Notes: generated by a model from the sequence alone, not told the origin. Numbered from the stretch's first letter, positions 7,717 to 17,282 are shown. The stretch: DNA of 24,588 nucleotides from Candidatus Gastranaerophilales bacterium (GCA_905235825.1 CAJONH010000277.1:1-24588), one strand, 5' to 3'. Made by a program: numbers and translations.

Positions 7717-10700
7717 TTACTCGATTGTATAATCTGTTAATTCGGGTGTACCGAACATACCTTCAATTTCTTCCAGAATTGCAGACGGCTTTCTTGCTGC
7801 ATTCTTTTCAGCTGCACGCTTTTGAGCTTCTCTGTCCTTTTCTTCCGAAGCATTGGTAAGATGATAAAAACCTGTTCCGGCAGGTATTAAACGACCTATA
7901 ATAACGTTTTCTTTTAAACCTCTTAATAAATCACGTTTACCTTCAACTGCCGCTTCTGTTAATATTCTTGTAGTTTCTTGGAATGAAGCTGCTGAAATGA
8001 AACTTTCAGTATTCAAACTTGCCTTTGTAATACCGAGTAAAACTGCCTCATAAGTTGCAGGTTGTCCGCCTTCTTTTGTTACAGCCTCATTTTCCTGTTT
8101 AACTTCTTTAAATTCAAGGAACTCACCCGGAAGTAATTTTGTATCGCCCGATTCGAGAATTTTTACTTTTTTTGTCATTTGTCTTACAATTACTTCAACG
8201 TGTTTATCAGCAATTTCTACACCCTGTGAACGATATACTCTCTGTACTTCATCAACAAGATATTGCTGAGCAGCTTCAACACCATTCAATCTGATTACAT
8301 CATGAGGATTTAACGGCCCGCCGGTTAAAGGCTGACCAACTGCTATATCCTGACCATTTGCAACAATGATGTTGGAATCTATAGAAAATTTAACTTCCTG
8401 TCTTCCGAGTTCACCGTCTAAATATAATCTTGGAATATCATCTTCGATTTCTATTTCAGCTTTACCTGCATATTCAGCAACGACGGCAGAATCTTTCGGT
8501 TTTCTTGCTTCCAAAAGTTCTTCTACACGAGGTAAACCTTGAACGATATCACCCGTCTTTTGTCTTTCAAATACCAATGTTGCAATCATATCACCACGAT
8601 TTACAAGTGAACCGTTTGCTACCTGTAACATAGTACCGGGGCTTATTAAGTACGGACGACCAACACGCAATGTAATAGAATTTTTATCAACACTCTTTAC
8701 ATAGCCTGATAATTCCGAGACTTCACCGCCTTCGGATATTACATTATCCATTTTTATTAATTCGCCTTGTTTCACAATAGGCTTTGATTTAACGGTGATT
8801 ACAGATTCTGAACTATCTGAAACAAGTAATAATCTTCTTATATCTTGATTATTATCTTTTATACTTGCAACAGCATCATTAATTGCAAGAACCTGCGTTT
8901 TGGCAACAGGCGTTTTTGGCTCAATAACTTGACCGTCATGTACCAGAAGTTCTGTTTGCATTGATGCAGCAGTCTTTGATGCACCTTCAACTTCCCTTCT
9001 TACAATCAAATTTTCGATTACAACAATTTTTAACTGACCGTTTTCATCGAGTTCCAATTGCCCTTTTAAATGACTTAAATATCCGTCCATTTGAAGAACT
9101 AAACTTGTTCTGGTCAACACACCGCCGTCAAAGTTTCTTACTCTTGAACCGTCTTTATACTGTAATTGTGTTACAGGTACAAGGTCAATTGCTTCATCGG
9201 TAGAATTGAATTTTATCGAAACATCTTTTGTATCAACATTAAATCTTTGCACCGGTCTTACGAGAATTTGTATAGGCTGGTTTGAAATAGTTTTTTCATC
9301 CAAAGCAGCAACACTTACATCTTCTTCTAAATCATCAATCTCAATATTATCTTTTTCATTATCCATAATAGTTACGATTGAATCAACTTTAGCTTTAATT
9401 TTAGGTGCAATTTCCTGACCGGCAGATACAATTTCGCCTTCATCGACATTAAGTTCGCCAATACCTGATAAATTGTATATTTCACCGGGACGAATGACCA
9501 CTTCATGTATCATATCGTTGAATTCTTTAATTTCAACAATACCGTCTATGTGAGCATATAAGTCTTTTACAACTTCAGTTCCGGCAGTAACAAACGTACC
9601 CGATTCTACCATTTTTAAAGCGGAATCTTTATTTACCTGATGAATTTCGTCGGGTATAAATATCAACTCACCGCTTTGAGTAATAATTTGATTTTCATCA
9701 ACTTCTATACCGTTATATCTTATTTCACCTGATGAAGGAACAGTATATTCTTCATCAATAAGCTCGGCAATAATCATTCCTGATTCAACTTCCGTATCAA
9801 CAGGAGCTTTAACAATGTATTTTTCACCTGTTGAATTTACAGTCCAAATCTGTTCCTTTTTAGTTTGCTCAAATGTTGCATTTGAAGCTGAAATTGATGC
9901 TATAACTATTGTTAATTCTTTACCCTTAACAATTTTTTTAATCATTTTACCGTCAAAAGCAACTTCTTTAATTTCAAGATCGTTACCGAGTCTGACTTCA
10001 CCGCCGTGTTCGGATATAACATTAATTTCGGCTAATTTTTCACCTTCTTTTACGGCTTTACCGTCTTCAACAAGAATTTTTGAACCACCGGGAAGATTAT
10101 AAACATCGCCGCCTAATACCCAAACTATACCGTTTTTACTTGCAGTTCTTGAAATATTACCTTGTCTGTCTTTCTTTTCATCAGCTACGAAATCTTCAAA
10201 TACTATTTCACCGGATAAATCTGATGTAATATCCTTTGTAGCTTTCTCTGTTAAACGGCTTCCGTCACCGCCCGATGAAGGTTCATAAACGGCAATTTTA
10301 TCACCTGTTTTAACTTCTTGTCCGATATTTACATAAAGAACAGCACCGGAAGGAATATGATATTTTCTTGATTTTGAACCCGATTTAATTTCTAAATCCG
10401 ATTCCTGTACTGTAATAGCTACGTTATCACCGTGTCTTGTTCTCATATCTCTTGTAAATATTTTAGATGAAACAGTACCATCAGCTTCCGCTATAATTTC
10501 TTTCATAGCACCTGCACCTTTGAATACACCGCCGGTATGGAAAGTTCTCATTGTAAGCTGCGTACCGGGTTCACCGATTGATTGAGCAGCAATAATACCA
10601 ATTGCTTCACCAACGTCAACAAGTTTTTGTGTTGTCATTGCCCAGCCATAGCATTTACGGCAAATTCCGTATTCAAGTTCACAAGTCAATGGTGAACGAA

Positions 10701-11568
10701 CTAAAACTTTATGTAAATCAAGTTTTTTAATTTTTCTTATATCATCTCTGTCTATTGTTGTATTTGCAGGAACAATAACGTTACCTTCAGCATCTTTAAT
10801 ATCTTCTGCTATTGTTCTTCCTAAAAGTCTTTCGGTTAAAGGAGCAACTATTTTTTCACCGTCTGAGATATCCGTCATCATAATTCCGTGATGCGTTCCG
10901 CAATCATGGTCACGAATTATAACATCTTGTGCAACGTCAACCAAACGTCTTGTTAAATATCCTGAATCGGCTGTCTTTAAAGCTGTATCTACAAGACCTT
11001 TTCTTGCACCGTAAGATGAAATAATATATTCGGTAACTGATAAGCCTTCTTTAAAATTTGATTTAATTGGTAAGTCGATAATCTGACCTTGTGCGTCTGC
11101 CATCAAACCTCTCATACCTACAAGCTGTGATACCTGCGACAAGTTACCTCTTGCACCTGAGAATGCCATCATATAAACGGGATTCAATCTATCGAAATTT
11201 TCAACAACTCTTGCCGTTAATTTGGAAGTTGTTTCACTCCAAGTATCGATAACTTTTGTATATCTTTCAACTTCGGTAATATCTCCTTTAAGATATCTGT
11301 GAGTTGATTTTTGAATTTCTTCTTCCGCCTCTTTTAAAAGTTCCTTTTTATCTGCCGGAACTGATAAATCTGCAATTGAAATAGTCGTTCCTGATTTTGT
11401 AGCATAATGATAACCCAAATTTTTAAGATTATCAGCAAGCTGTGCTGTTTTTGCTCCGCCAAATTCAAGATATATCTGTGCTAACAGTTTATTAATCGAT
11501 TTTTTATTAACTTGTTCATTAATAAAATCAAACGATTTTTTAGCATTTTTATGTATCATTGTTTCCAT
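7717..11568 (-). CDS. rpoC2: DNA-directed RNA polymerase subunit beta'' (RpoC2, split beta')
   Basis: A 1283-residue C-terminal half of the beta' subunit. It carries a second zinc site with C223, C296, C303 and C306. The first trigger-loop half, with QLTMRTFHTGG around M340, is followed by a roughly 645-residue insertion (SI3-like, repeated beta-barrel sandwich hybrid style). The second trigger-loop half then appears (DIVQGLPRVEELLEARKP, about residue 1006), and the protein ends in the conserved SFQETTRILTEAA...LIPAGTG region. This layout matches cyanobacterial RpoC2. The start is the ATG at 11568, preceded by AAAGGG and a 7-base spacer; the frame extends 20 codons further upstream to a TTG, but that has no ribosome site and its residues are not family-like. 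It lies 70 bases after rpoC1 and ends at a strong terminator. Confidence 0.97.
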   Translation of the reverse strand: METMIHKNAKKSFDFINEQVNKKSINKLLAQIYLEFGGAKTAQLADNLKNLGYHYATKSGTTISIADLSVPADKKELLKEAEEEIQKSTHRYLKGDITEVERYTKVIDTWSETTSKLTARVVENFDRLNPVYMMAFSGARGNLSQVSQLVGMRGLMADAQGQIIDLPIKSNFKEGLSVTEYIISSYGARKGLVDTALKTADSGYLTRRLVDVAQDVIIRDHDCGTHHGIMMTDISDGEKIVAPLTERLLGRTIAEDIKDAEGNVIVPANTTIDRDDIRKIKKLDLHKVLVRSPLTCELEYGICRKCYGWAMTTQKLVDVGEAIGIIAAQSIGEPGTQLTMRTFHTGGVFKGAGAMKEIIAEADGTVSSKIFTRDMRTRHGDNVAITVQESDLEIKSGSKSRKYHIPSGAVLYVNIGQEVKTGDKIAVYEPSSGGDGSRLTEKATKDITSDLSGEIVFEDFVADEKKDRQGNISRTASKNGIVWVLGGDVYNLPGGSKILVEDGKAVKEGEKLAEINVISEHGGEVRLGNDLEIKEVAFDGKMIKKIVKGKELTIVIASISASNATFEQTKKEQIWTVNSTGEKYIVKAPVDTEVESGMIIAELIDEEYTVPSSGEIRYNGIEVDENQIITQSGELIFIPDEIHQVNKDSALKMVESGTFVTAGTEVVKDLYAHIDGIVEIKEFNDMIHEVVIRPGEIYNLSGIGELNVDEGEIVSAGQEIAPKIKAKVDSIVTIMDNEKDNIEIDDLEEDVSVAALDEKTISNQPIQILVRPVQRFNVDTKDVSIKFNSTDEAIDLVPVTQLQYKDGSRVRNFDGGVLTRTSLVLQMDGYLSHLKGQLELDENGQLKIVVIENLIVRREVEGASKTAASMQTELLVHDGQVIEPKTPVAKTQVLAINDAVASIKDNNQDIRRLLLVSDSSESVITVKSKPIVKQGELIKMDNVISEGGEVSELSGYVKSVDKNSITLRVGRPYLISPGTMLQVANGSLVNRGDMIATLVFERQKTGDIVQGLPRVEELLEARKPKDSAVVAEYAGKAEIEIEDDIPRLYLDGELGRQEVKFSIDSNIIVANGQDIAVGQPLTGGPLNPHDVIRLNGVEAAQQYLVDEVQRVYRSQGVEIADKHVEVIVRQMTKKVKILESGDTKLLPGEFLEFKEVKQENEAVTKEGGQPATYEAVLLGITKASLNTESFISAASFQETTRILTEAAVEGKRDLLRGLKENVIIGRLIPAGTGFYHLTNASEEKDREAQKRAAEKNAARKPSAILEEIEGMFGTPELTDYTIE

Positions 11569-11638
11569 TTTTTTTCCCTTTAAGTCCAGTTTTAATGTTA
11601 ATGTTTTACTTGACAATTGAAATATCAATTATTTTGCA

Positions 11639-13357
11639 TTAAGAAGCAAATATTGAATTTCTTACCGTTTCATTAAAAATAATTCTTCCTACTGTTGTTT
11701 CCAGTCTGTCGCCGTGTTCATCACGAACAACAATTCTGTCGTGTAATTTTATTACACCTGTTTCGTGTGCTGCTATTGCATCTTGGAAACTGTAGAAATA
11801 TTTTAATTGGGTATTTTCATTGTCTTCTTTCATTAAGGTCAGATAATACATACCTAAAACCATATCCTGTGAAGCTGCTATAATCGGTTTCCCCGTAGCA
11901 GGAGCCAATATGTTGTTGGTAGCGAGCATTAACATTCTTGCTTCCGTCTGAGCTTCTATTGATAACGGAACGTGAACAGCCATCTGGTCACCGTCAAAGT
12001 CAGCATTAAATGCCGTACATACTAACGGATGCAGCTGAATAGCACGTCCTTCAACTAATACAGGTTCAAATGCCTGAATACCAAGCCTGTGAAGTGTAGG
12101 AGCACGGTTTAATAATACCGGATGCCCGTCGATAACTTCTTCCAATATATCCCATACCACAGCTTCAGAGCGTTCTATTTTCTTTTTAGCGGATTTTATA
12201 TTTTGTACAAAACCTCTTTCAATTAATTTATTAACTACAAATGGTTTAAATAACTCGATTGCCATTTCTTTCGGCAGTCCGCATTGATTTAATTTTAATT
12301 TAGGCCCTACTACGATAACGGAACGACCTGAGTAATCGACACGTTTACCTAATAAGTTCTGTCTGAAACGACCCTGCTTACCTTCTATAATGTTGCTTAA
12401 CGATTTCAACGGTCTGTTGCTTGGGCCAACTACGGTTCTACCCCTTCTGCCATTGTCTATCAATGAATCAACAGCTTCTTGAAGCATACGTTTTTCATTT
12501 CTTACAATAATTTCGGGAGCACCCATTTCAAGTAATCTTAACAAACGGTTATTTCTGTTTATTACACGTCTGTATAAATCGTTTAAATCGGATGTAGCAA
12601 AACGACCGCCGTCTAATTGAACCATAGGTCTTAAATCAGGAGGTGTTACAGGTAATACATCCATTACCATCCATGTCGGCTCTGTTCCGGATTCGATTAA
12701 AGATTCAACTAATCTTAATCGTTTAATTAATTTTGCTTTTCTTTGTACACTGCCTGAAAGACCCGATAATTCACCTCTTATAGCCTCTGCCATTTCTTGA
12801 AGTGAAATTTCTCCGAGCAATTCTTTTATTGCTTCTGCACCAATTCCGACTTTTAGTTGAGATTCTTCGTGTTCAAGCATAAAGTCTTCATATTCTTCTT
12901 CGGTCAATAACTGATATTTTTTGAAATCACTGTCGGCAGGATCTATAACAACATAGCTGTTAAAATAGATAACCTGTTCAAGGTCTTTCAATGTCATATC
13001 CAAAAGTAAGCCTAAATATGAAGGAATACCTTTTAAAAACCAAATATGGCTGACAGGAGCAGCGAGTTTTATATGCCCCATTCTGTGACGTCTTACTTTA
13101 GAATCAGTAACTTCTACACCGCATCTTTCGCAGATAATACCTTTATGTCTTACTCTTTTATATTTACCGCAATAACATTCCCAATCTTTTGTAGGTCCGA
13201 ATATTCTTTCACAGAAAAGACCGTCCCTTTCAGGTTTTAAAGTACGGTAGTTAATTGTTTCAGGCTTCGTTACTTCACCGTATGACCATTTTAATACTCG
13301 TTCCGGAGAAGCTATGCTTATTCTTATATAATCAAAATAATCTATACTTGTAGACAA
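11639..13357 (-). CDS. rpoC1: DNA-directed RNA polymerase subunit gamma (RpoC1, N-terminal half of beta')
   Basis: A 572-residue N-terminal half of beta'. The zinc-binding site is C61, C63, C76 and C79. The catalytic NADFDGD motif places the magnesium-binding aspartates at D453, D455 and D457. The protein ends shortly after the active-site region (GRIIFNETV), as in cyanobacterial RpoC1, although that protein is usually somewhat longer (around 620). The start codon is TTG at 13357, chosen because AGGAG lies 8 bases upstream and the product then begins at the expected family N-terminus (YFDYIRISIASPERV). rpoB ends 59 bases upstream; a strong hairpin without a T-run lies in that gap. It assembles with RpoB, RpoC2, alpha and omega. 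Confidence 0.97.
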   Translation of the reverse strand: MSTSIDYFDYIRISIASPERVLKWSYGEVTKPETINYRTLKPERDGLFCERIFGPTKDWECYCGKYKRVRHKGIICERCGVEVTDSKVRRHRMGHIKLAAPVSHIWFLKGIPSYLGLLLDMTLKDLEQVIYFNSYVVIDPADSDFKKYQLLTEEEYEDFMLEHEESQLKVGIGAEAIKELLGEISLQEMAEAIRGELSGLSGSVQRKAKLIKRLRLVESLIESGTEPTWMVMDVLPVTPPDLRPMVQLDGGRFATSDLNDLYRRVINRNNRLLRLLEMGAPEIIVRNEKRMLQEAVDSLIDNGRRGRTVVGPSNRPLKSLSNIIEGKQGRFRQNLLGKRVDYSGRSVIVVGPKLKLNQCGLPKEMAIELFKPFVVNKLIERGFVQNIKSAKKKIERSEAVVWDILEEVIDGHPVLLNRAPTLHRLGIQAFEPVLVEGRAIQLHPLVCTAFNADFDGDQMAVHVPLSIEAQTEARMLMLATNNILAPATGKPIIAASQDMVLGMYYLTLMKEDNENTQLKYFYSFQDAIAAHETGVIKLHDRIVVRDEHGDRLETTVGRIIFNETVRNSIFAS

Positions 13358-13379
13358 TTTTATATCTCCTTTTTTTATC

Positions 13380-13404
13380 AGTGTGCGGAGTTAATCCGCA
13401 CACT
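13380..13404 (-). other. Stem-loop between rpoB and rpoC1 without a U-tract
   Basis: A perfect 10 bp stem (13380-13389 with 13395-13404) and a 5-base loop lie 12 bases past the rpoB stop. On the minus-strand transcript it is followed by TGATAAAAAAAGGAG, i.e. the rpoC1 ribosome site and not a U-run. It is more likely an mRNA processing or stability element than a terminator. Confidence 0.6.
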
Positions 13405-13416
13405 TAATTGTAATGT

Positions 13417-16400
13417 CTATTCTTTAAATGCACTTGGCGTTTCAATAAAATTGATGTTTAACAGTTCCGAATCAATATCAGAAAGTATTCTCTTAGGAGC
13501 AGCTTTCCTTAAATCGTCTGTATCAGACATCAAATCTACTTCTTCTCCGCTTTTCTTCGATACGGATATATCCAAACCTATACTTTGTAATTCTCTTACA
13601 AGTACTTTGAATGATTCGTGAATACCCGGACGAGGAATGTTATCACCTTTTACAATTGCCTCATAAGCTCTCGAACGTCCGTTTACATCATCGGATTTAA
13701 TTGTCAGCATTTCTTGAAGTGTATAAGCTGCACCATAAGCCTCAAGAGCCCAAACTTCCATTTCTCCGAATCTCTGTCCGCCGAATTGAGCTTTACCGCC
13801 TAAAGGCTGTTGTGTTACAAGCGAATAAGGTCCTGTACTTCTTGCGTGTATTTTATCGTCAACAAGGTGAACAAGTTTTAAGAAGTATGTTATACCTACA
13901 GAAACAGGTCTATCAAACGGTTCACCTGTTCTTCCGTCATAAAGTATAACCTTACCGTCTTCACCTACCCAGTTGCAGCCTGATTCTTTTATACCTCTCA
14001 TCAATTCGTATTTTGTTGAAATTTCAGATTTATTTTCTCCGTACATTTCATCAAACGAAGGTGCTTCATAGTAATCACCGGTCAAGTATGATGCCAAACC
14101 TAATAAGCATTCATCAGTCTGTCCTACATTCATACGAGAAGGCACACCCAGCGGATTAAGTACTATATCAACAGGAGTTCCGTCAGGTAAGAATGGCATA
14201 TCTTCTTTCGGGAGTATTCTGGAAACGATACCTTTGTTTCCGTGACGTCCTGCAAGTTTATCACCTACCGATACTTTACGTTTTTGTGCTATGTAAACTT
14301 TAATCAAAGTATTAGCACCCGGTAAAAGTTCGTCGCCTTTTTCTCTGTCAAATACTTTAACATCGACAACACGACCGCCTTCACCGTGAGGTACTCTTAA
14401 TGAATTATCTTTTACATCTCTTGCTTTTTCAGCGAAAATTGCTCTTAATAACTTTTCTTCTGGCGGATGCTCTGATACCCCTTTTGGAGTAACTTTACCA
14501 ACAAGGATATCATCAGCATAAACTCTCGCACCTATTCTTACGATACCTCTTTCATCGAGGTGTCTTAATGCATCCTCTGATACATTAGGAACTTCTCTTG
14601 TAATTTCTTCGGGACCGAGTTTTGTTTGACGGGCTTCAATTTCCAGCTTTTCAATATGCAATGAAGTAAATATATCATCGTGTACGCATCTTTCACTTAA
14701 AAGAATAGCATCTTCGAAGTTATATCCTTCCCACGGCATATAAGCAACCAGTACGTTTTTACCTAATGAAAGTTCTCCGTAGTGGGTTGATGCACCGTCG
14801 GCAATTACATCACCGACCTGAACCTCACTGCCTTCCGAAACAATCGGTTTTTGATTTATGCAAGTATCCTGATTGCTTCTTACATATTTCATCAATTGAT
14901 ATTTATGTAATTTATTCTGCTTATCTTTAATCCAAATTTCTTCGCCCGTTACTTTTATAACAAGACCGTCAACATCGGATACTACAACCATACAAGAGTC
15001 TTTTGCGGCTCTTTTTTCCAAACCGGTTGCAACAACAGGTCTATCCGTAATCAATAACGGAACTGCCTGACGCTGCATGTTAGAACCCATTAATGCACGG
15101 TTAGCATCATCGTGTTCTATGAACGGAATTACGGAAGTAGCAACCGAAATAACCTGAATTGGAGAAACCCCCATATAGTCGACACGTTTTGATTCACCCA
15201 TTGTAAATTCGGATTTATAACGAATAGGTACGTATTCGGCTTTAATACTTCTGTCTTCATTCAAAGTCAAGTCTGATGGAGCTACACGGAAGTTTTCTTC
15301 TTCATCGGCACTCATATAATGTACTTCATTTGTAACAACTCCGTCTTTTACTAGAAAGTAAGGTGTTTCAATGAAACCGTAATCATTAACTCTTGCGTGA
15401 GTAGCAAGTGAACCAATCAACCCTGCATTAGGACCTTCGGGGGTTTCAATAGGACATATTCTTCCGTAGTGTGAAGGGTGAATATCACGAACGGCAAATC
15501 CTGCTCTTTCACGAACCAGACCGCCGGGCCCCAAAGCTGAAATTCTTCTTTTGTGCGTTAATTCAGCTAACGGATTTGTTTGGTCCATAAACTGTGATAA
15601 CTGTGATGAACCGAAGAACTCTTTTAATGAAGCTACCAGAGGTTTTGTATTTAATAAGTTCAACGGAGTAAGTGTTTCTGAATTCTGAAGTGTCATTCTT
15701 TCCTTAACAATTCTTTCAATTCTTGATAAACCTACTCTGAATTGGTTTTGTAATAACTCTCCGACGCTTCTTATTCTTCTGTTTCCTAAATGGTCAATAT
15801 CATCACAGCTTCCTTCGTCATAAGTCAAGTTGATTAAATACTCAACAGCCGCAACAAGGTCTTGAATAGTAAGCGTTCTTTGTGTTTCCGCAACATTGAG
15901 ATTTAATTTTTTATTTAATTTATAACGGCCTACTCTGCCGATATCATACTTTTTATCATCAAAAAATCTTGATTCTATAATTGTACGACCGCCGGCTGCA
16001 GAAGCAGGATCACCGGGTCTTAATTTCTTATATACTTCAATTAAAGCATCATCTGTTGTTTCTGTTGTATCTTTTTCCAGAGTTTTCTTTAAAAATTCAA
16101 AGTGAGTGAATATTGTTTCCATTTCACTTACTGTAATACCCAAAGCCTTTAACAGAGTTGTAGCCAAAATTTTTCTGTTTTTATCAATTTTTACATAAAT
16201 TATATCGTTTGCATCGGTTTCAATTTTTAACCATGCACCTCTGTTCGGGATTAATGTGGCATTAAATAATCTCTTACCCGTAGGAGATATTTCACGTTTA
16301 AAATATATGCCGGGAGAACGTACAATCTGAGATACAATAACACGTTCGGCACCGTTTACAATAAACGTACCTTTATTTGTCATTGTCGGTATATCGCCGA

Positions 16401-16731
16401 TATAAACTTCCTGTTCTTTTATTTCACCGGTATCACGGTTTACTAAACGAGCCATTACTCTCAATTGTTTTGCGTAAGTAGCATCGTGTATTCTTGCTTC
16501 TTCCAATGAATATTTTGGATTATCAAATGTGTAATTCGGCAAAAAGTGTAATTCTAATCTGCCGGTATAGTCTTTAATAGGAGAATACGATAGAAATTCC
16601 TCTTTCAATCCTTCTTTTAAAAACCATTCAAACGACTTTTTCTGAACCTCGATTAAATCCGGCAGATCGTCCAATCTTGTTTTGGGCATGCCCATCGGAG
16701 TTATTCTCTCAGAATATTTTTGTTTTAACAT
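13417..16731 (-). CDS. rpoB: DNA-directed RNA polymerase subunit beta
   Basis: A 1104-residue catalytic beta subunit, close to the usual length in the cyanobacterial lineage. Recognisable in order are the N-terminal lobe and protrusion, the rifampicin-binding region (GSSQLSQFMDQTNPLAELTHK, RRISALGPGGL), ETPEGPNAGLIGSLA, the flap with LPEDMPFLPDGTPVDIVLNP, and the C-terminal QQPLGGKAQFGGQRFGEMEVWALEAYGA segment. The rifampicin contacts Asp, His and Ser at the classic positions are kept, while Thr and Ala replace the E. coli Asn518 and Ser522, and Ala replaces Ile572. The start is the ATG at 16731 after GAGAGGTG. It is the first gene of the rpoB-rpoC1-rpoC2 operon. Neither rplL nor rpsT/tatD precedes it. 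Confidence 0.98.
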   Translation of the reverse strand: MLKQKYSERITPMGMPKTRLDDLPDLIEVQKKSFEWFLKEGLKEEFLSYSPIKDYTGRLELHFLPNYTFDNPKYSLEEARIHDATYAKQLRVMARLVNRDTGEIKEQEVYIGDIPTMTNKGTFIVNGAERVIVSQIVRSPGIYFKREISPTGKRLFNATLIPNRGAWLKIETDANDIIYVKIDKNRKILATTLLKALGITVSEMETIFTHFEFLKKTLEKDTTETTDDALIEVYKKLRPGDPASAAGGRTIIESRFFDDKKYDIGRVGRYKLNKKLNLNVAETQRTLTIQDLVAAVEYLINLTYDEGSCDDIDHLGNRRIRSVGELLQNQFRVGLSRIERIVKERMTLQNSETLTPLNLLNTKPLVASLKEFFGSSQLSQFMDQTNPLAELTHKRRISALGPGGLVRERAGFAVRDIHPSHYGRICPIETPEGPNAGLIGSLATHARVNDYGFIETPYFLVKDGVVTNEVHYMSADEEENFRVAPSDLTLNEDRSIKAEYVPIRYKSEFTMGESKRVDYMGVSPIQVISVATSVIPFIEHDDANRALMGSNMQRQAVPLLITDRPVVATGLEKRAAKDSCMVVVSDVDGLVIKVTGEEIWIKDKQNKLHKYQLMKYVRSNQDTCINQKPIVSEGSEVQVGDVIADGASTHYGELSLGKNVLVAYMPWEGYNFEDAILLSERCVHDDIFTSLHIEKLEIEARQTKLGPEEITREVPNVSEDALRHLDERGIVRIGARVYADDILVGKVTPKGVSEHPPEEKLLRAIFAEKARDVKDNSLRVPHGEGGRVVDVKVFDREKGDELLPGANTLIKVYIAQKRKVSVGDKLAGRHGNKGIVSRILPKEDMPFLPDGTPVDIVLNPLGVPSRMNVGQTDECLLGLASYLTGDYYEAPSFDEMYGENKSEISTKYELMRGIKESGCNWVGEDGKVILYDGRTGEPFDRPVSVGITYFLKLVHLVDDKIHARSTGPYSLVTQQPLGGKAQFGGQRFGEMEVWALEAYGAAYTLQEMLTIKSDDVNGRSRAYEAIVKGDNIPRPGIHESFKVLVRELQSIGLDISVSKKSGEEVDLMSDTDDLRKAAPKRILSDIDSELLNINFIETPSAFKE

Positions 16732-16850
16732 TCATTCACCTCTCGTTATGTGGTGTACTAACATACTACTATATATAAAATTATTAAATTTATTTATAAT
16801 GTTTCTTTTGATTGCCATAAGTACACAAAGACACTAATGGTCATTCTAAA

Positions 16851-16900
16851 ATGATACTTGCTAAAACCCTACCGTCAAGAAAAAAAATATTTTTTAAATA
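16851..16900 (-). promoter_or_regulatory. rpoBC1C2 operon promoter with UP-like A/T tract
   Basis: On the minus strand, TTGACG (16878-16873) is followed after 16 bases by TATCAT (16856-16851); each hexamer matches consensus at 5 of 6 positions. Directly upstream of the -35 lies an unbroken A/T tract (to about 16900), resembling an UP element bound by the RNA polymerase alpha C-terminal domain. The start would fall near 16844, leaving a leader of about 113 bases before rpoB. A second TTGACA at 16983-16978 has no good -10 at proper spacing. Confidence 0.7.
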
Positions 16901-17037
16901 TTTTCCTATACAAATATTAACATTTTGTAAAAAATTTATTTTTTTTAGTCGAAATACTTATTAATATTATAGTTTCATGTCAATACCTTAAAAAATAATT
17001 ACATTCCTTTATTTGTTATTAACTAAATAATGGAATT

Positions 17038-17181
17038 GAAAACAAAAAAATGTGAAAGCATATACGAAACTCCGTTAAATTGCATACTGAAACAGCAGAT
17101 GAAAGTGCGTTGTTTTGCACTTTTAGGGTTGAAGTTTGCAATTTAGGAGAGAAGTATCCGCTTGAATATTTTTTTATTTTC
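17038..17181 (+). ncRNA. Candidate structured RNA, copy B
   Basis: A 144-base hairpin with the same architecture as copy A. Stems are 17038-17042/17177-17181, 17044-17051/17168-17175, 17056-17059/17160-17163, 17062-17065/17154-17157, 17070-17073/17146-17149, a GT bulge (17074-17075), 17076-17084/17137-17145 (9 bp), 17086-17088/17133-17135, 17093-17096/17128-17131 and the apical 17102-17108/17117-17123 (7 bp, 8-base loop). One pair, G17095 with T17129, is a G-U wobble on this strand and A-U in copy A, which favours plus-strand RNA. It lies between the divergent rpoB promoter and the promoter of the methyltransferase gene. No convincing promoter for the element itself was found. Confidence 0.6.
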
Positions 17182-17220
17182 AATTCACAAACCATTATTT
17201 AATTAGTACACTCTTAATTA

Positions 17221-17249
17221 TTGACAAATTGCGAAATTAAATATATATT
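17221..17249 (+). promoter_or_regulatory. Promoter of the FkbM-type methyltransferase gene
   Basis: A perfect TTGACA (17221-17226), 17-base spacer and TATATT (17244-17249). This is the same core as the prepilin promoter. The start near 17256 leaves a leader of about 27 bases. Confidence 0.8.
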
Positions 17250-17282
17250 GTATGACGTATATCAGGCTGTATTCGCATATAT

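Noticed and set aside
9815..10102. Long plus-strand open frames inside rpoC2, rpoC1 and rpoB
   Set aside because: They are antisense to highly conserved polymerase genes, lack ribosome sites and encode low-complexity shadow proteins.
16978..16983. Perfect minus-strand TTGACA upstream of rpoB as the main promoter
   Set aside because: The TATAAT downstream is only 6 bases away and no acceptable -10 lies at 16-18 bases; the TTGACG/TATCAT pair nearer the gene is better.
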